NCBI RefSeq assembly: GCF_900142825.1
Contig: NZ_FRCH01000002.1
Location: forward strand, 372,001-436,000
Reading direction: 5' to 3'
Length of the DNA: 64,000 bases
DNA from: Rhodanobacter sp. OK091
Lineage (GTDB): Bacteria > Pseudomonadota > Gammaproteobacteria > Xanthomonadales > Rhodanobacteraceae
In this document: in pieces, positions 8,207 through 15,875 of the stretch
Layout: every line of letters begins with the position of its first letter
How positions within the stretch are numbered: position 1 is the stretch's first letter
Notes under the pieces: generated by a model
Database searches by the model: none
Told to the model about the DNA's origin: nothing
The model's input: the letters and a program-made list of their open reading frames with translations, nothing else
Translations under genes and position numbers: made by a program

Positions 8207-9097
8207 ATGGACCGTCTGGATGTCATGCGGCTATTCACGCGAATCGTGGAGCGGCAGAGTTTTACTCTGGCAGCCCAGGATCTCGAACTGCCTCGTTCGA
8301 CCGCCACACAGGCGATCAAGGAGTTGGAGAAACGGCTGGGCGTGCGGCTGTTGCAGCGGACCACGCGCCATGTCCGATCCACGCTGGACGGTGAAGCGTT
8401 CTACAAACGTTGCGTCGTCATTCTTGGTGAGGTCGAAGACGCCGAGGCCGTTTTCAGCAACGCCAAACCGCGTGGGCAACTGCGTGTGGATGTCCATGGC
8501 ACGTTGGCCCGCCATTTCTTGCTGCCGGGGCTGCCCGCGTTTCTGACGGAATACCCGGACCTGCAACTTTATATGGGGGAGGGAGATCGTCTCGTCGATC
8601 TGGTGCGCGAGGGCGTGGATTGCGTGCTGCGTGTGGGTGATCTGAAAGACAGCGCGATGGTCGGACGGCGTGTCGCGGTACTTGAAGAAGTGACCTGCGC
8701 GAGCCCGGACTATCTCGCCCGCCACGGTATGCCCGTCAGCGTTGACGATCTCCAAGCCCACCATGTGATTGGTTTCCTGTCATCAGCGACCGGGATGACG
8801 TTGCCGCTTGAGTTTTCGATCAACGGTGAGCTGCGAAACGTCGTTCTGCCCGCGACGCTCACGGTGGCATCCGCCGAAACCTATGTCGCGGCAGCACGGC
8901 TGGGACTTGGTTTGATTCAGGTGCCGCGCTATCACGTCGATGCCGATCTTGCCGCAGGCACGCTTGTCAACGTGCTCCCCGAATTTCCACCCTCACCAAC
9001 ACCTGTTTCCCTGCTCTATCCCCATAGCCGGCAACTCTCGCCGCGCGTACGCGTATTTATCGATTGGTTGACGCGCGAGTTGGCGAGTCGGGCGTAA
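8207..9097 (+). CDS. LysR-family transcriptional regulator
   Basis: A 296-residue LysR-type regulator. Residues 1-60 form the winged helix-turn-helix (MDRLDVMRLFTRIVERQSFT, then LPRSTATQAIKELEKRLGVRLLQRTTR). The remainder is the periplasmic-binding-protein-like effector domain of the CrgA/YafC subgroup, with the usual VDCVLRVGDL and LGLGLIQVPRYHV segments. Its divergent position relative to two SDR genes makes it their likely regulator, probably responding to an aldehyde, quinone or similar small molecule; the effector is not known from sequence. Confidence 0.92.
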   Translation: MDRLDVMRLFTRIVERQSFTLAAQDLELPRSTATQAIKELEKRLGVRLLQRTTRHVRSTLDGEAFYKRCVVILGEVEDAEAVFSNAKPRGQLRVDVHGTLARHFLLPGLPAFLTEYPDLQLYMGEGDRLVDLVREGVDCVLRVGDLKDSAMVGRRVAVLEEVTCASPDYLARHGMPVSVDDLQAHHVIGFLSSATGMTLPLEFSINGELRNVVLPATLTVASAETYVAAARLGLGLIQVPRYHVDADLAAGTLVNVLPEFPPSPTPVSLLYPHSRQLSPRVRVFIDWLTRELASRA

Positions 9098-9163
9098 AAA
9101 TGGGTGCTTTTTTGTCGGCAACGACGCACTCCGGATCGGTGTCGTCTGTTCCGGCGACATGAG

Positions 9164-9267
9164 TTGTCCACCGCATCTGTGCACGTTCACGATGAAAGCC
9201 TGTGGACAACGCGGCTCAGTCCTTTTGTCGACAGACACTTGGCACGGCGTGCCGACATTTTGCGCAG
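9164..9267. repeat. 104-nt intergenic repeat, copy 2
   Basis: Aligns with copy 1 (6190-6293) over its full length at an offset of exactly 2974 nt, with no gaps. It begins TTGTCCACCG, carries CTGTGGACAA at 9200-9209, and keeps CTTTTGTCGACAG and ACATTTTGCGCAG unchanged relative to copy 1. Together with copy 1 it brackets the SDR-SDR-LysR block in direct orientation. Confidence 0.8.
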
Positions 9268-9289
9268 TGTGTGCCGGCCCGACGCGAAG

Positions 9290-9393
9290 TAATCCACAGC
9301 GTTTGTGGAACGTAAGCGGTAAAGCCTGTGGACAACTAAGCTATCTGCCTGACCGCAAAGGCGCTTGTGACGGCGTGCGCAAATGCTGCTCAG
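9290..9393. repeat. 104-nt intergenic repeat, copy 3 (diverged)
   Basis: Aligns without gaps to copy 2 at an offset of 126 nt. Conserved parts are AATCCACAG at the start, AAAGCCTGTGGACAAC in the middle, and CGGCGTGC and CAG at the end; the region between has drifted. Its end lies 14 nt before the PAP2 gene stop. Confidence 0.65.
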
Positions 9394-9406
9394 CGACTGC
9401 GCCGGT

Positions 9407-9982
9407 TCATGCGAGTCTGCTGACCAGCGACAGCAGCCACAACGACGAGACGCCCAGCCCGCTGCCGATGAGGATCGCGGCGAGTACATCGCTGGGATAA
9501 TGCAGGCCCAGGATCACCCGCGAGGCCGCCACCAGCGCGGTGAAACTGAGCAGCAACGGCGCGAGCTGCGGATACCACGCCAGTGCGACGATGGTGAAGC
9601 TCACCGCCTGCAAGGTATGCCCGGACGGAAAGCTGAACTCGTCCAGCGCCGGCACGTGGGCGACCACGCCGGGGCAGGCCCGGAACGGACGCGGTCGATG
9701 CGTCCAGTGCTTCAGCCTGCGATACAGCGTCAGTGCGACGAGTCCGGTGGCCGCCATGTGCAGAGCTGCAGCGAGTCCGTGCTGGCCACCTACGACGGCC
9801 AGCACGGCCATCAGTGCATACCAGAACATGCCATCGCCGAGCCGGCTGATCGCGCCGAAGAACAAACCCACGGCGCGTCGCGCACCCCAGCGGTTTGCCG
9901 CCAGGCAGACGCGGCGATCCAGCGCGAAACGTGGCGAACCGATCGACAGCTCAGGCGTGTGCAGCGGTGGCAAGGTGTTCAT
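9407..9982 (-). CDS. PAP2-family membrane phosphatase
   Basis: A 191-residue membrane protein with the three PAP2 phosphatase motifs: KHWTHRPRP (KxxxxxxRP), FPSGHT (PSGH) and SRVILGLHYPSD (SRxxxxxHxxxD). Such enzymes remove phosphate from phosphatidic acid, undecaprenyl pyrophosphate or related lipids at the membrane. Its start codon lies inside the end of the upstream glycosyltransferase gene (32-nt overlap), so the two are co-translated and probably act on the same lipid or glycolipid. Several hydrophobic helices are evident. The precise substrate is not readable. Confidence 0.88.
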   Translation of the reverse strand: MNTLPPLHTPELSIGSPRFALDRRVCLAANRWGARRAVGLFFGAISRLGDGMFWYALMAVLAVVGGQHGLAAALHMAATGLVALTLYRRLKHWTHRPRPFRACPGVVAHVPALDEFSFPSGHTLQAVSFTIVALAWYPQLAPLLLSFTALVAASRVILGLHYPSDVLAAILIGSGLGVSSLWLLSLVSRLA

Positions 9983-11111
9983 GTTGATTCTCCTCAGCCA
10001 TTTCGCGCAACAGGGTTTCGAAATCGCGGATCACTGCGTCCGGGGAGAGTCCCGCAACACCGACATGGGCAGCACGGCCCATGTGCCGGATCAGGGCGGG
10101 GTTGCTGGCCAGCCTGGTGGCCGCGTCGATGAAGGCCGGTGCGTTGCCCGACTCGATGCAGTATCCGTTGACGCCGTCGACCAGGTGCTCGCGTGCGGCA
10201 CCTTCGGCATACGCCACTACCGGCAGGCCGGCGGCCAGCGCCTCGAGAATCACATTGCCGAAGGTTTCGCTGAGGCTGGGGAACGGAAACAGGTCGGCGC
10301 TGGCGTAGTGCCGCGCCAGGGCTTCATCGCGCTGCATGCCGGCGAAGATGAAGTCCGGATTGGCCGCTTCGAGCGCGGCACGCGCCGGGCCATCGCCGAC
10401 CCAGACGTAACGCGCCTTCGGGATCCGTTGCTGAATCGCACGGAACGCTTGTACCGCCAGTTCGAGATTCTTTTCCGGCGCGATGCGTCCCACATACAGC
10501 ACCACTGGGGTGGCGGTATCGACGCCCCAGGCGTCGCGCAGGTTGTCATCGCGCTGGTTCGGGTGGAACAGTTGTGTATCCACCGCTCGGCGCAGCAGGC
10601 GAGCGTTGCAGATGCCCATGGCCTGCAATTCGCGTGCGAGAGCGTCGGTTGGCACCAGCGTGGCTGCACCGCGCTGGTGAAAGCGGCGCAGATAGCCGCG
10701 CACCAGCGGCGTGAGCAGGCCCAGGCCGTAATGATCGGCGTAGCTGTCGAAACGGGTGTGGAAGCCGCTGCTGACCGGAATACCCAGTCGGGCAGCCGTG
10801 CGCACCGCTGACCAGCCCAGCGGTCCCTCGGTAGCGACGTAGATCGCATCGGGGCGCTGCTGCCGCCAGTGCTGACGCAGCGTGCGGCCGGCGGGTAGGC
10901 CGAAACGCAGACCGGGATAGCGGGGCAACGCACCGCCGCGCACGCTGAGTACGTCGATGCCGGGTTCGTCCTGATGTGGCTGCGGCTGACGTGGCCGGAT
11001 CAGATCCACCTGATGGCCGCGGGCGGCCAGGCCGGTGGCAAGGCTGTGCACGGTCAGTGCGACGCCGTTGATTTCCGGAGGATAGGTTTCGCTGATGATG
11101 CCGATGCGCAT
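9951..11111 (-). CDS. Glycosyltransferase family 4
   Basis: A 386-residue GT-B fold glycosyltransferase. The N-terminal acceptor domain begins MRIGIISETYPPEINGVA, typical of GT4 enzymes of the MgtA/SqdX type. The C-terminal donor domain carries YVGRIAPEKNL, WVGDGPAR, and the SLSETFGNVILEAL segment (the E-x7-E retaining signature). Closest in style to mannosyl- or diacylglycerol-glycosyltransferases that use nucleotide-sugar donors. The overlap with a PAP2 phosphatase gene downstream supports a role in making a glycolipid, possibly from phosphatidic acid dephosphorylated by the partner; that link is inference. Confidence 0.88.
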   Translation of the reverse strand: MRIGIISETYPPEINGVALTVHSLATGLAARGHQVDLIRPRQPQPHQDEPGIDVLSVRGGALPRYPGLRFGLPAGRTLRQHWRQQRPDAIYVATEGPLGWSAVRTAARLGIPVSSGFHTRFDSYADHYGLGLLTPLVRGYLRRFHQRGAATLVPTDALARELQAMGICNARLLRRAVDTQLFHPNQRDDNLRDAWGVDTATPVVLYVGRIAPEKNLELAVQAFRAIQQRIPKARYVWVGDGPARAALEAANPDFIFAGMQRDEALARHYASADLFPFPSLSETFGNVILEALAAGLPVVAYAEGAAREHLVDGVNGYCIESGNAPAFIDAATRLASNPALIRHMGRAAHVGVAGLSPDAVIRDFETLLREMAEENQHEHLATAAHA

Positions 11112-11278
11112 GACGATACCTGTGCTGGCTTGGCACAGCTTCGACCGTCGGCGTTGCGCCGGTGTGGCGAGTGGATGACGTCGCGGTGACGATGTCGTCC
11201 GCGAGGGGATGCCTTGAAGAGTGTCCTGTCCGGGCAGACCGGCTTACACTGGCCTTCCATCCCCATGGAGAGTCAACG

Positions 11279-11713
11279 ATGAAACGCATTCTGCTTGCGC
11301 TTGTCCTGACCGGACTGGTCGGCACCGTGATGGCTGCGGATGCGCCGGCTCTGCCGACGACCAAGGCCTCCAGCGATGCAGCGGTCTACATCATCTCGCC
11401 CAGCGACGGCGCCAGCGTCGGCCAGCAGTTCACCGTGCGCTTCGGCCTCAAGGGCATGGGCGTGGCGCCGGCCGGCGTCGCCAAGGAACACACGGGCCAC
11501 CACCATCTGCTGGTCGACGTGAAGGAGCTGCCGCCTGCCGGTCAGCCGATTCCGAAGGACGACAACCATCTGCACTTCGGTGGTGGCCAGACCGAAACCA
11601 CGTTGAAGCTGAAACCCGGCACGCATACGTTGCAGCTGGAGCTTGGCGACGAGAATCATGTGCCGTTCGATCCCCCCTTGGTCTCGAAGAGGATTACCAT
11701 CCACGTCAAGTAG
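11279..11713 (+). CDS. Secreted DUF4399 protein
   Basis: A 144-residue protein: signal peptide MKRILLALVLTGLVGTVMAA, then a DUF4399 domain with HTGHHHLLVDV, LPPAGQPIPKDDNHLHFGGGQTE and LELGDENHVPFDPPLVSKRITI. The conserved histidines suggest metal or small-ligand binding in the periplasm, but the family has no established function. The ATG at 11279 is preceded by a GGAGAGTC ribosome site; the longer frame upstream lacks one and would mask the signal peptide. A second small secreted protein follows 35 nt later. Confidence 0.85.
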   Translation: MKRILLALVLTGLVGTVMAADAPALPTTKASSDAAVYIISPSDGASVGQQFTVRFGLKGMGVAPAGVAKEHTGHHHLLVDVKELPPAGQPIPKDDNHLHFGGGQTETTLKLKPGTHTLQLELGDENHVPFDPPLVSKRITIHVK

Positions 11714-11748
11714 ACCGTGGCGGAAACGGTTCATTCAGGAGTGCGGTT

Positions 11749-12138
11749 ATGAAGTACTTTCTGTATTTGCTTGCGTTGAGCGTGCTGTGTGCCTCGGCCG
11801 CTGACGCCGCCTTTGCGCCGGCCCAGCAGCAGGCGCAGGTCGACCGCGGGCAAGCTGCTGAAGCAGGTCATCACCCGCTGATCGATGTGAAATTCGTGCT
11901 GCGACAGGCGCCGGCGGAGCAGGACCAGACCCCACCTATCGAATTTGGCGAAAACCGTTCTTCTGCCGGCCCCATGCAGCTCGGATCGATGCAACGCGGG
12001 TCGATGCAAGAATGGGGTTCGCACGTCCTGTCCCTGAATCCGGGCTACATAAATCCTAATGCGGATGTATGCAGTGGCTGGGCGTGCAGGGGATACCTTG
12101 TGAGCTCAAGCGTCGCCCAGGGCGGCGGCGGTAGGTGA
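11749..12138 (+). CDS. Small secreted protein of unknown function
   Basis: A 129-residue frame with a clear signal peptide (MKYFLYLLALSVLCASAADA) and a CAGGAG-type ribosome site in front. No domain is recognised. The mature part is rich in Q, A, S and G and holds a short repeat, MQLGS-MQRGS-MQEWGS, encoded by three near-identical 15-18 nt units at 11974-12021. It ends with a two-cysteine segment (CSGWAC) and a glycine tail. It follows the DUF4399 gene on the same strand and may share its transcript. Expression is likely but unproven. Confidence 0.6.
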   Translation: MKYFLYLLALSVLCASAADAAFAPAQQQAQVDRGQAAEAGHHPLIDVKFVLRQAPAEQDQTPPIEFGENRSSAGPMQLGSMQRGSMQEWGSHVLSLNPGYINPNADVCSGWACRGYLVSSSVAQGGGGR

Positions 12139-12168
12139 TCGCCGGCCCTCGGGTCACGTCCGCGTCGT

Positions 12169-12924
12169 TCAGCGCCCGAAATAAACCGATGCGCCCAGGT
12201 TGGCCTGCCATTGCGGAGCGGCTCCTCCCAGTCGATGGTCGAAGCCGGCGTCCAACTGCACGCGCGGAGTGATCATCCACGCCAGCCCGGCACCGGCCAA
12301 CGTGCCGCTGCCCTGATCCGGCGCGTGCAGTCGTGCGGTTTCGGCATACAGCGTCAGTGTCTTGCTCAGTGCGTAGTTGTCGCTGACCGCCACGAGGGTG
12401 CTATCGGCGCCGCCGCTGCGTACGTCCTGGAGATAAAGACCTAGCGAGTTGCGCTCGCTTGCCAGCAGGTTGAACTGCGAACCAAGCAGGTATTGGCGCC
12501 GGGCACCTCGGAATGCCTTCGCACCATCGGTGAATTCCACGCTGCCCAGCAAACCCCAGCTGAAGGCCTGGTTCGAGGAAGGCAGCGCCAGCTTCAATCC
12601 CAGCACGGTGTCGCCATGGCCCTGGCTGCTGAAGGTGCTACCGGCGCCGCTTTGTCGCAGCGAGTTCCACGGCGAGCTGGCCAGCTGCAGCTCCAGCGGG
12701 CCGCCGATGCCGATACGCAGCAAGCTGTCGGCGCTGTATTGCGAACTGGTGATGCCGTCCTGCCGATTACGGCTCCAGTCCGGTAGTCCTTGTTCGAAGG
12801 TGATGTTGCCGGCGCCGAGCACGACAGGCGTGAACCCATAGCCGGGACGGTCGTAGCCCGGGTTGTCGGCCAGCGCGGGCAAAGCAATGCCCAGCATGAG
12901 CGTGGCGAACATCACCCGGCGCAT
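12169..12924 (-). CDS. Putative outer-membrane beta-barrel protein
   Basis: A 251-residue exported protein: signal peptide MRRVMFATLMLGIALPALAD, then alternating amphipathic strands and a C-terminal aromatic residue near the end (ASVYFGR), as in outer-membrane barrels. The pattern (GITSSQYSADSLLRIGIGGPLELQL, FSSQGHGDTVLGLKLALP, LAGAGLAWMITPRVQLDAGFD) resembles the transporter/phenol MetA-degradation family (PF13557). I placed the start at 12924; ATGs at 12999 and 12984 are possible but put charged residues ahead of the signal peptide. It is divergent from gltX with about 90 nt between starts. Confidence 0.6.
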   Translation of the reverse strand: MRRVMFATLMLGIALPALADNPGYDRPGYGFTPVVLGAGNITFEQGLPDWSRNRQDGITSSQYSADSLLRIGIGGPLELQLASSPWNSLRQSGAGSTFSSQGHGDTVLGLKLALPSSNQAFSWGLLGSVEFTDGAKAFRGARRQYLLGSQFNLLASERNSLGLYLQDVRSGGADSTLVAVSDNYALSKTLTLYAETARLHAPDQGSGTLAGAGLAWMITPRVQLDAGFDHRLGGAAPQWQANLGASVYFGR

Positions 12925-13012
12925 GTTTCGAGGCACGTGCGGACTGCGGCAGCGGTTTGGGTCCCTGTATCGGCTAAAATCCATCGCTTCGTTTCGCATC
13001 CTTTGAGTTCCC

Positions 13013-14413
13013 ATGACTGTCCGCACCCGCTTTGCCCCCAGCCCTACCGGTTTCCTGCACATCGGCGGCGCGCGCACCGCGCTGTACTGCTGGCTGGAAT
13101 CGCGTCGTCGCGGCGGCGAGTTTATCTTGCGCATCGAGGATACCGATCGCGAGCGTTCGACCGACGAGGCGGTGAAAGCCATCATCGATGCGATGCACTG
13201 GCTCGGCCTCGACGCCGACGAAGGCCCGTTCTACCAGACTCAGCGGCTGCAGCGATACAAGCAGGTAGCCGACGAACTGGTTGCCGCCGGCAAGGCGTAT
13301 TACGCCTATGAAAGCAAGGACGAGATCGAAGCGATGCGCGAGGCTGCGATGGCGAAGGGCGAGAAGCCGCGCTACAACGGCTACTACCGCGATCGCAACG
13401 AGCCCTTGCGCGACGATCCGAATCGCGTGATCCGTTTCCGCAATCCAAGCGAAGGCTCAGTGGTGTTCGACGACAAGGTGAAGGGCCGGATCGAGTGGGC
13501 GAACGCCGAGCTGGACGATCTGGTGATCTTCCGCTCCGACGGCTGGCCGACCTACAACTTTGCGGTGGTGGTCGACGACATCGACATGGGCATCACCGAG
13601 GTGATCCGCGGCGACGACCACGTCAACAACACGCCGCGGCAGATCAACATCTATCACGCGCTGGGTGCCGAGGTGCCGGAGTTCGCGCATCTGCCGATGA
13701 TCCTCGACAAGGAAGGCAAGAAGCTGTCCAAGCGCACCAGTGCGGTAAGCGTGATGGACTACCGTGCCGACGGCTTCGTACCGCACGCGCTGCTGAACTA
13801 CCTGGTCCGGCTGGGCTGGTCGCATGGCGATCAGGAGATCTTCTCGCGCGAGCAGATGATTGCGCTGTTCGACATCGCCGACGTGAACAAGGCAGCCTCG
13901 CGCTTCGACACCGAGAAGCTGGCGTGGCTCAACCAGCATTATCTGAAGACCGATGAACCACAATCGTTGGCGGCGGAGTTCGAATGGCATCTGGCACGGG
14001 CAGGCATCGATACCACGCATGGCCCGGCTCCGGTCGACGTGATCGTGGCGCTGCGCGACCGCGTGCATACGCTGAAGGAAATGGCCGAGCGCGCGAAGAT
14101 CTGGTACGGGCCGATTACCGAATGGGACGACAAGGCGGTCGCCAAGCATCTGAAGAACGACAGTGCGGTGGCGGTGCTCGATGCGGCCAAGTCGTTGCTG
14201 GCCGACTGCGAGTGGAACCCTGAAGCTATCCATCAGGTGATCGAGCAGGTTGCCGCCAAGCTGGAACTCGGCATGGGCAAGATCGCCCAGCCGCTGCGGG
14301 TGGCGATGACTGGCACCCAAGTGTCGCCGTCCATCGAGCACACGATCTACCTGGCGGGTCGTGCCGAGGCGCTCAGGCGTGTCGATGCCGCGATCGTCCT
14401 CGCGCAGGGTTGA
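13013..14413 (+). CDS. gltX: Glutamate-tRNA ligase
   Basis: A 466-residue class I aminoacyl-tRNA synthetase that charges tRNA-Glu with glutamate in the cytoplasm. The HIGH-type motif is HIGG (residues 16-19) within [19 protein letters not shown]; the KMSKS-type loop is KLSKR at 237-241. The middle contains [22 protein letters not shown], the usual GluRS acceptor-binding region, followed by an all-helical anticodon domain. Length is normal for a bacterial GltX. It is probably transcribed alone or with the small membrane protein gene that follows 35 nt later. Confidence 0.97.
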   Translation: MTVRTRFAPSPTGFLHIGGARTALYCWLESRRRGGEFILRIEDTDRERSTDEAVKAIIDAMHWLGLDADEGPFYQTQRLQRYKQVADELVAAGKAYYAYESKDEIEAMREAAMAKGEKPRYNGYYRDRNEPLRDDPNRVIRFRNPSEGSVVFDDKVKGRIEWANAELDDLVIFRSDGWPTYNFAVVVDDIDMGITEVIRGDDHVNNTPRQINIYHALGAEVPEFAHLPMILDKEGKKLSKRTSAVSVMDYRADGFVPHALLNYLVRLGWSHGDQEIFSREQMIALFDIADVNKAASRFDTEKLAWLNQHYLKTDEPQSLAAEFEWHLARAGIDTTHGPAPVDVIVALRDRVHTLKEMAERAKIWYGPITEWDDKAVAKHLKNDSAVAVLDAAKSLLADCEWNPEAIHQVIEQVAAKLELGMGKIAQPLRVAMTGTQVSPSIEHTIYLAGRAEALRRVDAAIVLAQG

Positions 14414-14448
14414 TACTCCTACCATGTCGATGACGTGCTGAGCTCGAC

Positions 14449-14727
14449 ATGGACGAACTGATCGCCAGGGCCACCCAGGGCGTCGATCCCGATGCGCCGG
14501 GCGCGTTCTGGCAGATCTTCGTCAACCTGTTGAATATGCTGCCGTGGGCCGCCATGTTCTGGTGGAACCTGCTGTTCATCGCCGTCGGCGCGCTGCTTGG
14601 CTGGTGGCGTGGTCGAACGGGCGAAGGCATCGTCTGGGCGCTCGTACTGGGACCCATCGGCTGGATTGTGATACTTGCCAGGCCCCGGCCCAAGCCGCGT
14701 GCCGAGCCGCCGCCGCTTCGACATTGA
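14449..14727 (+). CDS. Small inner-membrane protein of unknown function
   Basis: A 92-residue protein with two predicted membrane helices (about residues 30-50 and 62-78) separated by a basic loop GWWRGRTGEG, and a proline/arginine-rich cytoplasmic tail (ARPRPKPRAEPPPLRH). No known domain is recognised. It sits between gltX and the zur-like gene on the same strand; the TTG start proposed for zur lies 55 nt beyond its stop. A true gene is likely given the hydrophobic pattern and position, but the function is open. Confidence 0.65.
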   Translation: MDELIARATQGVDPDAPGAFWQIFVNLLNMLPWAAMFWWNLLFIAVGALLGWWRGRTGEGIVWALVLGPIGWIVILARPRPKPRAEPPPLRH

Positions 14728-14782
14728 GCCTTTCCGGGTCGACACAAAGCGGCGGTGTATGATCTTCAGTAGAGGTGACACC

Positions 14783-15268
14783 TTGAGCAACGACGCCGCA
14801 CACAGCCCGCACGCGCATCACCCGCATCATCATGATGCGAAGGGATTCGTGCGTGCGGTGGAGCATGCCAGCGAGCAACGCGGCCTGCGCCTGACCCCGC
14901 TGCGCAAGGAGGTGCTGGAACTGATCGCGGCCGCGCACAAACCGGTCAAGGCGTATGACCTGCTCGATCAACTACGCGAGAAGCACGGCAATGCAGCGCC
15001 CCCGACAGTCTACCGGGCACTCGACTTCCTGCTGGAGAACGGTTTCATCCACAAGCTGGAATCGATCAATGCCTTCGTCTCCTGCCATCACCCGACAGAA
15101 GCGCATCAGGTGCCGTTCCTGATCTGCGATACCTGCTCCAGCGCGCAGGAAGTCTGCGATGAGAGAGTGGCCGAGCTGATCGAAGCGCAGGCCAGGGCGC
15201 TTGGCTTCAAACCGCAAGCGCAGACGCTGGAAGTGCACGGCACCTGCAAGCACTGCCGCAAGGCGTGA
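14783..15268 (+). CDS. zur: Zinc uptake regulator, Fur family
   Basis: A 161-residue Fur-family repressor with features of Zur: a histidine-rich N-terminus (HSPHAHHPHHHD), winged helix LRLTPLRKEVLELI...PPTVYRALDFLLENGFIHKLES, and two CxxC pairs (CDTC and CKHC) for structural zinc. I prefer the TTG at 14783: GAGGTGA, a perfect anti-Shine-Dalgarno complement, lies at 14773-14779. An in-frame ATG at 14759 without a good site would add eight residues. The neighbours are a MerC-like membrane protein and a CDF metal exporter, and a candidate Zur box lies directly downstream, so the gene probably controls this zinc block. Confidence 0.88.
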   Translation: MSNDAAHSPHAHHPHHHDAKGFVRAVEHASEQRGLRLTPLRKEVLELIAAAHKPVKAYDLLDQLREKHGNAAPPTVYRALDFLLENGFIHKLESINAFVSCHHPTEAHQVPFLICDTCSSAQEVCDERVAELIEAQARALGFKPQAQTLEVHGTCKHCRKA

Positions 15269-15299
15269 GTCCCGGTTTTCCGGGTGTGGCGCCTGCCAG

Positions 15300-15314
15300 T
15301 GTTATAAAGTAACA
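15300..15314. promoter_or_regulatory. Candidate Zur box
   Basis: TGTTATAAAGTAACA is a 15-bp inverted repeat with TGTTA/TAACA arms. It differs from the enterobacterial Zur core TGTTATANTATAACA at one defined position. It lies between the zur-like gene and the MerC-like gene, about 52 nt before the latter's start, in an AT-rich spot inside a GC-rich region. Its neighbours are zinc genes, which supports the assignment. Confidence 0.6.
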
Positions 15315-15366
15315 TGACGGCCACTGGGTACAGAGTCACCGCATTTGGTGGCGCCAGGGCAGGTTG

Positions 15367-15801
15367 ATGGATTCCGAGCAGGCGAACAAAACCCGCTGGT
15401 GGCGTATTGCCGATCGCGTCGGCGCGGTGGCGTCGTTCCTGTGCGCGATCCACTGCGCGCTGCTGCCGTTCGTGTTGGTGCTGTTGCCGCTCGTGGGTCT
15501 GGAGTTTCTGGCCGACCACCGCTTCGAACGCGGCTTCGTGCTGTTTGCCTGCACGCTGGCGCTGTTTGCCCTGGTTCGTGGCTTTCGCCGGCATCAGGAG
15601 CCGCTGCCGTTGTTGCTGGCGGGCCCGGGACTGGCGTTGCTGCTGCTCGGTGTCACCTTCGCCGAAAACTATTCGATCATCCTGCATAGCGTGTTGGTGA
15701 CCTGCGGCGGCTTGCTGCTGGCCAGCGCGCATTTCGTCAACCTGCGCCGGGACAGCCGCCACCAGGACGACCATGTACATGGTCCGCAATGCGCGCACTG
15801 A
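15367..15801 (+). CDS. MerC-domain membrane protein
   Basis: A 144-residue protein with four hydrophobic helices, matching the MerC domain family: SFLCAIHCALLPFVLVLLPL contains the family's paired cysteines in the first helix, and TCGGLLLASAHFVNLRR lies at the end, followed by a His-rich tail HQDDHVHGPQCAH. MerC proteins were first known for mercury transport, but many homologues next to Zur are linked to zinc. No mer genes occur nearby. The ATG at 15367 is preceded in frame by a TTG at 15364; either could be used. A candidate Zur site sits upstream. Confidence 0.78.
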   Translation: MDSEQANKTRWWRIADRVGAVASFLCAIHCALLPFVLVLLPLVGLEFLADHRFERGFVLFACTLALFALVRGFRRHQEPLPLLLAGPGLALLLLGVTFAENYSIILHSVLVTCGGLLLASAHFVNLRRDSRHQDDHVHGPQCAH

Positions 15802-15875
15802 GCGACGCACGCTGGGCGGCATGTTCGGACCGCCGGTGATTGTGTAACGGCAGCCGCTGTTTCTAGCATGTACGC

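Larger units (their letters stand above)
9098..9406. other. Gene-free stretch holding two copies of the 104-nt repeat
   Basis: No credible gene lies between the LysR stop and the 3' end of the PAP2 gene. Most of the space is taken up by repeat copies 2 and 3, separated by 22 nt. The short open frames on both strands follow the repeat and have no family features. Confidence 0.7.

Noticed and set aside
11176-11191. Possible Pho box upstream of the glycosyltransferase (two TGACG units 11 bp apart)
   Set aside because: The spacing fits but the spacer is GC-rich and the flanks do not match the CTGTCAT consensus.
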